This document shows, one piece after another, positions 23,703-35,100 of a DNA stretch of 64,000 nucleotides. The stretch is from NCBI GenBank assembly GCA_030068075.1, contig CM057828.1:109784699-109848698 (forward strand), read 5' to 3'. This DNA comes from Paguma larvata (Eukaryota; Chordata; Mammalia; Carnivora; Viverridae). The stretch's first letter is position 1. Each line of letters starts with the position of its first letter. The position numbers and the translations under genes were made by a program. The notes under the pieces are model-generated. The model ran no database searches and had not been told where the DNA came from. It saw nothing but the letters and a program-made list of their open reading frames with translations.

Positions 23703-25639
23703 AATTATTTCACTAGAACTGGAGTTTCATTCAGTTCTAAATTTGTGAAGCCTGAGTCTCCCATCTTTTTTTGGCCTCCGCCTACTTGACATAGTGTCAT
23801 TTGGTCATCTTTCTCCCTGCCACTGGGAAGAGAAGCTGGACAAGGGCAGGTGTTTTTATGTATGTATTTGTGAGACGGATGTCCTAACCTTTTGCCTTTT
23901 GGATGGCTTGTAAGTTTTTCCTGATTTGATATGCTTGGTAATATGAACTGAGGTAATAGGGCTTCTAGTGTGAGGTGTTATGTTAATCTGGCTAGGAGCT
24001 GGGCTGTGTTTAATGTTCGCAATAGCTGTGCCAGAGGCTTCCGTTTACTTTAGGATTTTTTGCTTTCATGTGTGTGGGGTATTTTTTTCGGGGAGGATGT
24101 GTTTGTTTTTTTTTTTTCCTTCTCATTTTCTTTAGGTTTCCTTAGAAACTCCTTCTTAAATAGAGTCGGTGTCTTAGAACTCTCTCAACTGTAATCCACT
24201 GTTACTATACTGGAGTCCTGTTGATGTAGTGATAAGGTATTGGGGAGGGGAACTGTTCTGTAATTTTACGATTAAATGTCTGTCTCTTTTCATGGAAAAC
24301 CATGCAGCTATATACTGTAGATAATCCACAGGAGATGACAACAATGTCCAGTCATGCACATAAAATGTGGTTGTATCTAATAGGCCTGGAAGGCGTGTCT
24401 ATACCCAACAGTGACCAGGGATGTAGTGATAATCAGTGGAAGGGACACATAAAGAAAAAAGGATTAGAACTTAATTATCTTCATTTATTCTAAGTTTTTG
24501 GTGAAAAATGACCAGATTTATTAATGAGCTGATGTAAGACGGTCCTTGGGAACTCCCAGAAATACTTGGGGCAAATTTTTAGAGGCCTAAGATATTGTAT
24601 TAGCAAGTGACAGAAAGACCCACTGAAATAAGTATTATGCTAGTTAGCTAAAGGTAAGTGTTTAATTTTAGTTTTAAAACTAATAGCCTTTAAAATAAAG
24701 GTTGTTAAATACACTCTTTTTTTTGTCTCTATATTTTGCTATCTGTAAGTCCTCATGTGCCATTAAGCCAGTTCTTTAATTTGATCACAAACCTACAAAG
24801 TGGTTTAATTGTTTTGGTTTAGAGCTCAAACTGCATACGGCCAGTGTAGAAGAGAGCCAGATACTCTACGAGGACTTGGAGTTTCAAAGACAAGCACAGG
24901 AATCCTCATCGTCTTTCAAAGATCCTTGCTCAGTGGCGAGCAGGAAGGGATGACTTTTTTATCATCTCCTTTTTACCCCTTCTCTAAGCTCCATCCCTTC
25001 TCAGTATCCTGTGATCTCATTAAACATAATGCATATTAAAACTGTGATGTTGATAAATAGTGTCACCAAGTATGTTTTCTTGGTTTCTCCTGTGTGAAAG
25101 TTTCTATCCTTTGCTCCAAAACAATTGGCGGTTGTTTTTTCTTCCCTTTTTTTTTTTTTTTATCTTAACTGTTAACTTAGAAAGTCAGTAGTTATGCAGG
25201 TTGCCTCCCCATCAACCGTCATTGTCATAGTTCCCAAACTGCACTGCTGTGTCCTTTGGTACCATGGAGAACTCACAGAAGCAGTGTGAGATATTTTATA
25301 TTTTCAAGAGAAACAAATAACAGTTGGATGTTACATGGACTATTAATAAGTTGTTTCAGTTTGACTTCTTCATAAAAGGAATATAAAAGGCACCTGTTGG
25401 ATATTTCTTTTGACTTAGAGACACCTTGAAAAACTGCTGGGGCACTGAGGGCACTGTGAACAGAGGAAGTTTGGACACCTTCGCATTACCCCGTTCCCCA
25501 AAACTCTTATTTCTCAATGAGGATCCACGTGGATCTGAGACATTGAATTTACCCCCAAATTCAAGGGATGGAATATATGATCAAGCTAAATCCATCAATG
25601 CAGTGCACTCTCTGGATTTTGATTAAGAGGTGAGCATGT
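23703..25639. other. Unclassified DNA, about 1.9 kb
   Basis: No repeat recognised. T-rich runs lie at 24103 and 25147. Open frames of 60-76 codons (24809-25039 and 25426-25626 on +) are near chance length and have no motif. One of the larger repeat-poor patches here. Confidence 0.35.
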
Positions 25640-25935
25640 GTTCCAAATCAGCCCAGTCGGAGTAAATCTCAGGTCTCTTCCTTAAAATGTGTGAACAATC
25701 TCAATCTTAATCTCCTCTCTCTGCCTCTGACTGAGAAAGTATGTAGCTACTGGAGCTGTTGACAATTACCTTTTGACCACAGTGAAAGCCAGCCTTTGGA
25801 TGAACTTGACACTGCAGAAGGCAGAGTGATGAAACTGAAAGAAACTGGGTCCTTGGTAGCATTCTTGAGCCACTGGATCAAGCCCAGCCTGATGTCTGTT
25901 ATCTCTTTTCATTTATGTATATTCTTCTAAATATA
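25640..25935 (+). mobile_element. Ancient LTR-like repeat, tentative
   Basis: The block 'acactgcagaaggcagagtg', 'actgggtccttggtagcatt' and 'gagccactggatcaagccca', then 'ttctcttttcatttatg'-like sequence, resembles the 3' part of an ancient LTR. Family and boundaries are uncertain. Confidence 0.35.
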
Positions 25936-26187
25936 TTGTTTAAGTAAGTTCCTACTAGTTGCCTTGTTATTTTTAGTTTATAGGAGGTCCTGTTTTATTC
26001 TAGTTATTAGATGCAATATTGCAAATATCTTTAAGTTTTTCTTGCCTTATTGTACTAACTAGGATCTCTGATACAGTGTTGAATAGAAATGATAGTATTG
26101 GAAATGCTTGTCTCAGTGTCAGGGAGAGAGCTTTCAATAATTTACCAGTAAGTATTACACTTGCCGTAAGTTTTGTTTTTGTAAATA

Positions 26188-26428
26188 CAGTAAAACCTTG
26201 GTGTGCACACATAATTCATTCCAGAAACATGCTTGTAATCCAAAGCACTCATAGGTCAATGCTAATTTCAAGAACCGTTGGCTTAGTTGTGATCATGTGA
26301 TATTTGGCGTCATGTACTACTTGTGTTGCAAGACATCACTCGCTTATCAAGTTAAAATTTATTAGAAATATTTGCTCGTCTTGCAGAACACTCACAGAGC
26401 AAGTTACTTGCAACCCAAGGTGTTACTG
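26188..26428. mobile_element. Non-autonomous DNA transposon (Tc/mariner or pogo-like MITE)
   Basis: A 241-bp element whose ends are inverted: CAGTAAAACCTTGG at the left, and the reverse complement of the right end is CAGTAACACCTTGG. TA dinucleotides flank both sides (26186-26187, 26429-26430), the target duplication of Tc1/mariner/pogo elements. It has no coding capacity and sits inside the antisense L1. Family inferred from ends and TA site. Confidence 0.82.
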
Positions 26429-26509
26429 TACTCGTTCACAGATTAATGAAATTATTTTTTATTCCTTATTCCTAAAACTTTATATCACAAATGAGTGTTG
26501 AATTTTATA

Positions 26510-26716
26510 AATAACTGTTTTTCTGTTGGGGAAGCAGCCATTACTCAACCTGCTGTCCCTGTCCTGGATTGCCCAATCAGTACTCTGGGCCTGGAACGTT
26601 CCCAGTCTGGAAGCTGGGTTTCGTACTGTCATCTGTTCCCATTTGCTTCTTCATTATTAGAGAAACCTTTCCCTGTTCTAGCTACGCAGCAAACTTCCTC
26701 GTATCGCTCAACATTA
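26510..26716. mobile_element. Unclassified insert in the L1
   Basis: L1 sequence stops after 'gagtgttgaatttta' and resumes at 'cagttgctttttctccatct', which are adjacent in L1. The roughly 200 bases between are not L1 and are richer in G+C than the flanks. No poly(A), inverted ends or clear target duplication were found. Confidence 0.5.
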
Positions 26717-26979
26717 TCAGTTGCTTTTTCTCCATCTATTAAAATGACCATATCATTTTCCCCCATTTTTTTCTATGTTAGTGAGGCAAATTACATTAAC
26801 TGATTTTCAAATGTTATATTTCTCTTGAGTTTCTGTAAGAAACTATTATTATTTTTATACATAGCTGGATTTGAGTTGCCATTATTTGGCTTAGCAATTT
26901 TGCATTAAAAAAGACATTGATTTGTAACTTTTTTGTAATGTACTTGTCAGATTTTGGTATCAAGATTATTCTGGTCTTA

Positions 26980-27095
26980 CTTCCATTCTCTCAATAATAG
27001 CAGATACTGTTTTGGAACATACTGGTCATTATATCATATCACGTCTTATTTGCGATTAAATGTTATTATGTGATTACCAAAAAAAAAAAAAAAAC
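26980..27095 (+). pseudogene. Short poly(A) retrocopy of an unknown RNA
   Basis: About 100 bases followed by a pure A17 run. It is flanked by a 16-bp duplication with two differences, GATTATTCTGGTCTTA (26964-26979) and GATTATTGTGGTCTCA (27096-27111), and the two L1 halves join across it. An ATTAAA polyadenylation-like hexamer lies about 20 bases before the A run. This fits an L1-mediated copy of an mRNA 3' end, 5' truncated. Source gene unknown. Confidence 0.75.
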
Positions 27096-28953
27096 GATTA
27101 TTGTGGTCTCATTAAAGAATTGGTGACTCATTCTGACTTTTTCTGTTCTTTAGAAGAATTTGTTTTCTAGTGGCATTTCTTTCTTACAATTTGCGGAAGA
27201 CTCCACAAATGAAGCAACCTGGGCTTGGAGTTTTCATCAGGTGAAGATGTTCAATAATATATTTATTATACTGAGATTTTGTATTTATTTTGTCAGCTTT
27301 GTTAAATTCTATTTTTAAATAATTTGTTCATTTTGTTCAAACTGCCAAATTTTATGGTGTAAACTTGTTCCAATTAGTCCGTTAATATAGTCTTTACTGT
27401 AAAATGTAGTGATGTCCATTTTTTTTTGTTCCTGATGTTATAATTTGTGTATGCTTTTTTTTCATTGATTGGTCTTGATATGTTTTCATTAGTTTTATTT
27501 AGTTGATTTCTAACATAGTGTTATTTTTTTCTTAGGGTCTATGTGCTTTTCTTTTTCTAAACTTTTGTGATAGTATTTTTTTTCAGCTTTTTTTTCCCAG
27601 CATTTTACTTTCTTTTCTCATTAGTGCTTTTAAGGACATAGTTTTTCAGTAAGTAAGTTTTAGCTACATCTCGTGAATTCTGATATGTTATTTCTTCATT
27701 ATAATTCAGGTCAAAATATTTTGTATTTCTTTTAATTTTTTCCCAAGAATTATTTTATAGCTTATTTTTTATGACATGCTTAATTATAAACTTATCAAGT
27801 ATATTGAATTCAAGAGTTTGATACATTTTTTTAAAGAAATTACACCTCTTAACATGCTTCTTTTCACATATGTTTAATGGATTATAGTGTATTTGTTGTT
27901 TTTAGAAGTTTTATTCTGACATGCTGGGCATACTTATCCTTCTTTGTATTTTTTTCTTCTTGAGGTTTACAGAACTTATTGATTGGTATTTTGATGTCTT
28001 TCATCTTTTGAAATAGTCATCTTTATTTCTTCGAATATTTCATCAGTTTCATTCTCTCTTCTTGCTTCTTACAAGACTCCAATTACATTTTGTTAGACCT
28101 TTTCACTATGCTTCACATGTATTTCATATTCTTTTTTGTATCTCCCACTCATTTTTTACTCTGTTTTTTAGTATTGCTATTTCACAATTACCTGTCTTTG
28201 CATTTACTTACCCTTTTAGTCCCTTATATATAATTTGTTGTTAAATCCATCTGTTGAGTTCTTAATTTCACCTGTTTCAGTTTTTTAATGTATCCTGTCC
28301 TTTTCTTCTGTTTTATTGAACATGTTAATCAGAGTCATATCAAAGTTGTTGTTTCCTAAGTCCAATCACCAAGTCATATAGAGATCTTTCTAACCTCTTC
28401 AGTTTTGTTTATATGATCCTTTTTATGGCATGTTTAGTAATTTTTTTTATTAATTTTGGACATTTTGTATTAAAAATTCGGAGACACCAGATCATGTAAT
28501 CTTTCTCCAGTTTTATCTTTTCCTCTGTTGCACAGGAGTGAAGACTGATCACCTAAATCCAATTAAGGACTAAACCTTGTTCACAGGAGGTAAGGCTCCA
28601 TTTACCTCTCCAGGGCGTAGCTCTCTTGAGTTTTCAGATGGAGGCCTGCTGTGTTGTTTACTGGAGCCTCTCCTTCTGTCTAATCCCTAATTTTATTACT
28701 TTGTTTTTCCTCCTGAGTCAGTAACCCAGATCTGACTTCTGTGGTCTTTGTTTTAGGTTCTTAGTTTCCCACTTCATTTACCTTCAGAATTTAACAGGTA
28801 TCTTGGCGGGGAATACCAAGTGCTAATCCTAGTGCTTCATCTGTCCCCTTATGGCTTTGTTAAATTAACATTTGTTAAGTGGGACACATGGTTAGGTAGG
28901 TCATGGTTCAACAAAAGACCATAAAAGAAGTTGAAATAGAAATCGAGAAGATT

Positions 28954-29168
28954 AGGGGCATCTGGGTGATTCAGTCGGTTTAGTCTCCAATTCCCGATTT
29001 CATCTCAGGTCATGGTGTTAGGGTTGTAAGATCAAGCCCCATATCAGGCTCCATGCTGGGCGTGAAGTCTGCTTGAGATTCTTTCTCCCTCTCACCCTGT
29101 CCTTCCCCAGTGCATATGCACACATGTACACATGTACTCTCTCTCTAAAAAAAAGAAAAGAAAAGAAA
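28954..29168 (+). mobile_element. Carnivore SINE, older subtype
   Basis: Head GGGGCATCTGGGTGATTCAG, centre 'gtctgcttgagattctttct', then an AAAAGAAAAG tail. More diverged than the typical feliform copies. Confidence 0.85.
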
Positions 29169-29689
29169 CGAGTAAGTTTATTATTCACAGGTCCTGGAGA
29201 AAGTATATGACACAACCAAAGGCAATGTAGAAAGGTCAAGACAAGGTGCAGGCAAAGAGTCAGGACCTGGGCACATGTCTTTATTAGCGTCTGTGGCAGA
29301 GTGCGTTGGGATTCCCAAGCCAAGGTCATATTGGTCAATTAAAGGCAAATAGAATGAGGTTTTGGTAAACTCTATGGGGTACACAAAGAAGATGACCCTG
29401 GAGGGCAGTGGATACTACTGATCACAAGGGTTGATGGGGGAGTCATAGCAGGCCCTTACTTTTGTTTGTGATTCTAGGGGCTGTTATCTAGGGTATGCAC
29501 ATACACAAGGAGCTAGTGTCAGTTCAAAACCCCTGCAGGCCACTTGGCTAAACAAATTGTATGCTTAGGCAGCAATACTACAGAGTAGCTTAGCTAAACT
29601 CTCAGTAATCCTGTTCAATTGAGTACTAGCCCTACAAATCTCTCATTTTGTATCTATGCTACTGCAAGACCACCCAAAACTCTGCTGGC
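29169..29689. other. Unclassified stretch, possible decayed LTR
   Basis: About 500 bases with balanced composition inside L1-derived surroundings. It reads like LTR material, but I could find no terminal motif or target duplication. Confidence 0.25.
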
Positions 29690-30045
29690 ATCTCTCCCTA
29701 GCAGCCAGCCGTCAAATTCTAAGATCCAGGATTGGCAAATTTCCCCAGGGACCGAGCAGCTACAGATTCTCAGCATTTCCTTCCATGGTTGTCTCTTCTC
29801 CAGAATCTTCAGAATCTTGGCTTCCGTTCTTTCTCATTGCTTCAGTAGGTCATTGATGCATTTAAATAGATGTTTTGTGCATCTCATTTTCTATTTTTCT
29901 ATTCTTTTTCTCAGTGGGAGCATTGGTGTACTCCAAAGCATATCCCCTAAAATGGAAGTTGACTTTTTTCACATCAAAAACTCACTTCAAATTAAACCAG
30001 GTTTTAAAAGCTTCAGATTTTCTATGTGTTGCTGAGTGAGTTCAA
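29690..30045 (-). mobile_element. Old L1 5'-region-like fragment, antisense
   Basis: The block 'ttttctcagtgggagcattg' followed by 'aaaatggaagttgac' resembles the antisense start region of old L1s. The 138-codon frame on + (29619-30035) lies over this and shows no protein motif. Confidence 0.35.
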
Positions 30046-30088
30046 CTGTATTTTAATGTTTTTTATATTTTATTTGTTACTTATTTTC

Positions 30089-30268
30089 TTTAAATGTTAA
30101 TTTATTTTAAGAGAGAGAAGCAGACTGAGAGGGAGAGAGAACCCCAAGCAGGCTCCATGCTGTTAGTGCAGAGCTGGATGCGGAGCTTGAACTCACAAAT
30201 CATGAGATCATGACCTGAGCTGAAATCAAGAGTTGGATGCTTAACCTGGTGAGCCACCTAGCACCTCC
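30089..30268 (-). mobile_element. Carnivore SINE, antisense (first of a tandem pair)
   Basis: T-rich tail, GA block, then GTGAGCCACCTAGCACCTCC, the complement of the head. Immediately followed by a second copy in the same orientation. Confidence 0.88.
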
Positions 30269-30461
30269 TATTTTTTTTATTTTAGAGAGATAGTTAGTGA
30301 GTGGGGAAGAAGGGCAGATGGAGAGAGAGAGAAATAATCTTAAGCAGGCTCCATGCTCAGCACAGGTCCCAACACAGGGCTTGATCCCATGACCCTGGGA
30401 TCATGACCTGAGCCAAAATCAAGAGTCAGATGCTCAACCAACTGAGTCATCTAGGCGCCCC
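30269..30461 (-). mobile_element. Carnivore SINE, antisense (second of the pair)
   Basis: Begins with a T8 run directly after the previous copy and ends ATCTAGGCGCCCC. Back-to-back position suggests insertion next to the first copy. Confidence 0.9.
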
Positions 30462-30613
30462 TAACACTATTATTTAAATACTAAGCACTTTATGTCAGAG
30501 ACATTATATATAATTTAGAGGAAGTCTGGAAGTAATTCTTAAAGAAAAAATATTTTTAATATTTGTAATGCAAACAAGAGCTTTCAAATACTCTTTTTAA
30601 AATTACAAATAAT

Positions 30614-30811
30614 AGGGGCTCCTGGGTGGCTCAGTTGGTTAAGCATCCAACATCAGCTCAGGTCATGACCGCGTGGTTTGTGGGTTTGAGTCCCGTGTAG
30701 GGCTCTGTGCTGACAGCTCAGAGCCTGGAGCCTGCTTTGGATTCTGTGTCTCCCTCTCTCTCTCTGACCCTCCCCCACTCACACTCTGTCTCTCAAAAAT
30801 AAATAAATGTT
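30614..30811 (+). mobile_element. Carnivore SINE, full length, exact target duplication
   Basis: Head GGGGCTCCTGGGTGGCTCAG through CTCAAAAATAAATAAATG. The 15-bp duplication AAAATTACAAATAAT is exact (30599-30613 and 30812-30826), so this is one of the younger insertions. Confidence 0.96.
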
Positions 30812-30826
30812 AAAATTACAAATAAT

Positions 30827-31689
30827 GTAAGAAAAATCTCTGTATGTTGCATGAGGAAGTGTTGTTCAACATATAGAAACTTTGTTATCTGTTTTTCTTC
30901 CATGTGATACCTCTTATGATTAGGGATAGGGACACTTCTGATAAATATAAGATAAGGATAAGATAAAAAAAGATTAAAAAAAGATAAGGAATTCTGCTGA
31001 CTCATAGGAATAGCCACATTTCTAATGACCAGTTAAGAAAAGCAGAATGAGAATTTTCTGTCTTTAAAAAGCAAAAGCTAAGGAGATAAAATTCCTCTAA
31101 ATGAAGACCAAGTTGGCAAACAATAAGCTATTGGGATATAGATACCTAGCTAGCGTTAAGAGTAATAAAAGTTAGGGTAAGAGAAAAGTTAGAGAAATAT
31201 ATGAGAGATTTCCTATTTGTCATGAATTTTACACTATTATCTAAGTATAATGGAATTCTGTGCCTTATATCACTTCTACTCTTATTATCCCCAAACACAT
31301 ATTTATATTTAAAGTCAGGGTAACATAATGCTCTGAAACAATTTTGAAACTGTTAGCAGAAAAGATGGGATCTGAGGCTGGTGTATCATCGCCTTACTGT
31401 GTCATCAGTCAATTCTATCCCACTGACTTCTATAGACACTGATCACTGATTACCGTTTTGCTTCTTCCAATTACTGATCCTTTTTAACGTCTAGAAGCCT
31501 TTATACCTTGCTTTCCTGGCCTCATTTTCCTCTCCTCCCTTGCTGATACATATACTCTGTCCATAGTAGACCACCTGCAATTCTGAAAATGTGCCCTGTA
31601 TTTTTTTTATACCTTTAAGCCTTTGAAGTTTTTGTTTATTTGGTCTATCTCCTTGGAATAATCCTTCCATTTTATTCAACCCCTGTGCT
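30827..31689. other. Unclassified DNA
   Basis: An AAGATA-type low-complexity patch lies at 30945-30990. Otherwise nothing recognised. Confidence 0.35.
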
Positions 31690-32015
31690 CTTCTTTCTCC
31701 AATATCTCTGTTTATGGTAATCTTACTTATTTTTTAGTACTCTCCCCATGCCTCTTTCTCTAGAAAATATTTCTGTTCCCAGCCAGATGTGACCTATTCT
31801 TCCTTTAAACTGCTTTAACACTTTGCTTATGTCTCTCTTAGGACTTCTGTTAAAATCTCCCTTGAAGAAAAATTGTTTGCGTTCTTGTATTATCCCTCTT
31901 ATTAGACAGTCAGACTTTTGAGGAACAGAACTGTGATTTTTTAAAAAAATTCACAGCAGGCCCCACTAGAGTCTTACAAATACTAGTCACTTAGTAAATA
32001 TTTGTCAATTAAATA
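31690..32015 (+). mobile_element. L2 LINE 3' region
   Basis: It carries 'aactgctttaacactttgct', 'tattagacagtcagactttt' and a 'cacttagtaaatatttgtca' tail in L2 order. Confidence 0.6.
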
Positions 32016-32330
32016 CAGGTGACATGTCGCCCTAATAGGCAGTTCAGAACACAGATGTTCTTTTCTTCCAGGCCAGTTGGAACGTGTTTCACTCACTCTT
32101 CAATTTTCTTTAAAGTCTTGCCTGATTAGGTAAAACTCACGCAAGATAATCTCTCTATTGAGCACTCATAGTTAATTTATTGTTAACTTAATCGTTAGAG
32201 GGATACTTTGTCACATGTATAGCTTCCACGTATACTCAAGGGGAGGGGCATAGAGATAATGGGGGCCACTTTAGAGTTCTCTGTATCATATGCCTCTCTT
32301 TTGCATATTTTTTTTGGCATATCTCACCCA
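32016..32330. other. Unclassified DNA
   Basis: Nothing recognised. Confidence 0.3.
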
Positions 32331-32491
32331 AATGGTTGTCAAAGTGTGATCTCTGGACTCTCAGCATCAGTATAACTTGGAAACATAAATCCTCAGGTCC
32401 CATCCCAGACCTACTGTATCAGGAACAGTCTGTGTCTTAACAAGCCCTCGTGGAAATGTTGACGCATACTCAAGCCTGAAAACCAATGCTT
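32331..32491 (+). mobile_element. MER5A-like hAT transposon fragment
   Basis: Close to the MER5A pattern: 'ttgtcaaagtgtgatctctg', 'cccatcccagacctactgta', 'gtgtcttaacaagccctcgt' and 'caagcctgaaaaccaat'. Non-coding hAT-Charlie derivative. Confidence 0.85.
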
Positions 32492-33382
32492 CTTCACCCA
32501 CTGGCCTTTTATTTTAGTGCTGTGCCGTAAGTAATTCCCTTTGTTCTCGGCATTGATTAAGAGTACCCTAACCTTATTCCATTAGCTGTCTTATTCCTCA
32601 TTTAATGAAGAACTTAGAAGGAACATTGATTCCCAAAGTCATGATGCCAGGATCTCTTCCATGCTGACTGTGACTCCCTGACTGTCCACCTTTTGACTCT
32701 CCTGTCCTTGTTGTCATCTGCCTAGCAGACCGAGATAGAGGAAGACCTCTGTATGGAAACCATCTGGATTAACCAGGTGATTCTTTGCTCATCCCTTTCC
32801 ACCTCTCCACTCCTCTTTTAAAATCCAATAATTATCATGACTCTGGGTCTATTTTGTCCTTTTGTTGTTATTGTTGCTGCTGCTGCTGCTATGTGGGAAT
32901 AAGTGGAGAATTGTCATGTAAGGTATGACACTTCCTAAGGCTGAGAGTAGTTGATTAATCTCAGACATTAGCACTGAAATTATATAAAAAAATATGTTAC
33001 AGAAATAGAGATTTCGCCACACTGAAGTATAACCACATTATAATGTAGGAATTAGGGTATAAGGAAAGAGTTTACATGTAGACTCTCCATGGTATGGGAA
33101 GCGAAACGTAAGCACTGCATGTTTCCTCCATAACTAAATCTAGAGTACAGTTGAATTACTGAATAATTTAATTTCTTCATTATACATTAGTGAATTTTAA
33201 ATTAACCAATCTTCAACCTGAAGTTTTTCAAATCCAAGAATATTTTTCACAGCAAATATCTGTAATTAGCTGACCCGTACATTCCTGCAAAAAGAGGTCT
33301 GCTTTTACATTGACTTTCTTTCCCCGGCTTCTTCCTTCTCAAAGGAAGTTTCATTAATGCAGGGCTTTCTGTATACTTTGGC
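32492..33382. other. Unclassified DNA with a short (TGC)n run
   Basis: A trinucleotide patch GTTGCTGCTGCTGCTGCTAT lies at about 32872-32891. Otherwise no feature. Confidence 0.4.
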
Positions 33383-33440
33383 CTACTAGTGAATCCTCAG
33401 CACCCAGAAGAAGGTGCTCAACAAATATTTGGGGGTTAAA
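33383..33440 (+). mobile_element. L2 tail fragment
   Basis: 'gaatcctcagcacccagaag', then 'gtgctcaacaaatatttggg', a typical L2 terminal sequence. Confidence 0.6.
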
Positions 33441-33709
33441 TTTGCTTTTTCCATCATTTTATTAGAGAAGTTTTCCACGATGGAAAAAAAATTGACTAAG
33501 TTGCGTGAACATCCTGTAGGAACATTAGGACCACTGGCTATTTTAGTAAGAACCAACCCCCAGCAAGAATATGGTTTGGGTTTTAGCCGTAACACTGTAG
33601 ATTACATGCTAAACTAAATTTACAAAATTTTGACTTGTAATCAGAGATTTTCTAATGTGGAAATGTATTCCACAGAGTAAGTGTATGTAGGTTTCCATCT
33701 AAAGGAAAA

Positions 33710-34115
33710 CCTTTTTTTTTTTTTCACATATGCTCTTTTATTAGTTTCAGGTATACAGTACAGTGATTCAGCACTTCCATACATCAGCCGGTGCTCATCG
33801 CCACAAGGGCACTCCTTAATCCCCACCAACTATTTCATCCATCCCCCCATTTTCCTCCCCTGTGGGAACCATCAGTTTGTTCTCTATAATTAAGAGTCTG
33901 TTTCTTGGTTTGTCTGTCTCTCTTTTTACCCCATCATCATTTGTTTTGTTTCTTAAATTCCACATATGAGTGAAACCACATGGTATTTGTCTTTCTCTAA
34001 CTTGACTTATTTCACTTAGTGTTATACTCTCTATATCCATCCATGTTGTTCCAAATGGCAAGATTTCATTCTTTTTTATGGCTGAATAATATTTCATTGT
34101 ATATATATATGCCAC
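33710..34115 (-). mobile_element. L1 3' end (first subfamily), antisense
   Basis: Poly(T) at 33712-33724, then an antisense carnivore L1 3' UTR ('ttattagtttcaggtataca') and the end of ORF2; reversed, it encodes a conserved L1 stretch ending near 34115. The whole compound L1 is flanked by ATCTAAAGGAAAA at 33698 and 37042. Its 3' UTR is of a different subfamily from the copy that follows. Confidence 0.9.
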
Positions 34116-34699
34116 TTTTTTTTTTTTTGTAGTTTCAAGTTTTATTTAAATTCCAGGTAGTCAACATATCGTGTAATACTAGTTTCAGGAGTAGAATGTA
34201 GTGACTCATCACTTACATGTGACACCCACTGCTCATCACAAGTGCCCTCCTTAATGCCCATCACCCATCCAGCCCACCTCCCAACCACGTCCCCTCCAGC
34301 AATCCTCACTTTGTTCTCTATAGTTAAGAGTCTGTTTGATGGTTTGCCTCTTTCTCTTTCCCCCCCATATTCATCTGCTTTGTTTCTTAAATTCCACATA
34401 GGAGTGAAACCATAAGGTATTTGTCTTTCCCTGACTGACTTATTTCACTTAGCATAATGCACTCGAATTTCATCCACGTCTTTGCAACTGGCAAGATTTC
34501 ATTATTTTTTAAGGCTGAGTAATACATGTATCACAACTTCTTTATCTATTCATCAGTCGATGGACATAATTTGGCCATTGTAAATAATGCTGCTCTAAGC
34601 ATAGGGGTGCATGTATTTCTTTGAATTTGTGTTTTTGGTATTCTTTGGGTAAATCCAAGTAGTGCAATTGCTGGATTGTAGGATTATTCTATTCTTAAC

Positions 34700-34963
34700 T
34701 TTTTTTTTTTTTAAGCAGAAATTACTTTTATTACGTTAGAATACTCCTTAATGAGCCAGCAATTATTCATGTGAAGGAGAGTTCAGAAAGCTAATTTACG
34801 ACTGTATGAGCTTTGTCCTTGATTAGAGATGTATGTATGAATTATACACAAAATATTACTCCCTAGAACAGGTTACTCTAGAAGAAATACTGGAGAAGGT
34901 CTAAGATCTTCACACAAGGTCTGTGATCTTGGAAGAGCTTCTCCTTGCTTGTCTGACTGTTCC
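34700..34963 (-). pseudogene. Retrocopied mRNA 3' end, source gene unknown
   Basis: It starts with T13 (34700-34712). On the minus strand an AATAAA signal (complement at 34727-34732) sits about 15 bases before the A-tail, as in a genuine mRNA 3' end. About 250 bases of transcript follow. The target TATTCTTAACTTTTT precedes it (34690-34704) and recurs at 35108-35122. The 5' end does not return to L1 but joins an inverted SINE piece at 34964. I do not recognise the source gene. Confidence 0.75.
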
Positions 34964-35087
34964 GCTGGAGCCTGCTTCAGATTCTGTGTGTGTGTCTCTC
35001 TCTCTGCCCCTTCCCCACTCATTCTCTGTCTCTCTCTCTCTCTCTCAAAAATAAACAAACATTTTAAAAAGTTAAGAATACTCCACA
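34964..35087 (+). repeat. Left arm of a 124-bp inverted repeat (SINE 3' half)
   Basis: This is the 3' half of a carnivore SINE plus its flanking target sequence, in plus orientation. It is the reverse complement of 35101-35224 with only three mismatches. A 13-base spacer separates the arms. The tRNA-like head is absent. Confidence 0.93.
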
Positions 35088-35100
35088 TTACATCCCGCAG

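Larger units (their letters stand above)
25936..28860 (-). mobile_element. Old L1 (L1M-type), antisense, multiply interrupted
   Basis: Read antisense it carries ORF2 blocks at 25980-26170, 26718-26979 and from 27096, then 5'-region-like sequence at about 27900-28860 ('ttggacattttgtattaaaa'). It has been hit by a small DNA transposon (26188), an unclassified insert (about 26510) and a short poly(A) retrocopy (26980). No intact reading frame remains. Confidence 0.7.

Noticed and set aside
25141..25163. T-rich run as the tail of an antisense retrocopy
   Set aside because: No target duplication or transcript-like body could be defined to its right, unlike at 34700 and 41743.
29619..30035. 138-codon plus-strand open frame, the longest in the window
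   Set aside because: It overlaps LTR- or L1-like sequence, has no recognisable motif, and a second frame is open across the same bases. Length alone is within chance for 64 kb.
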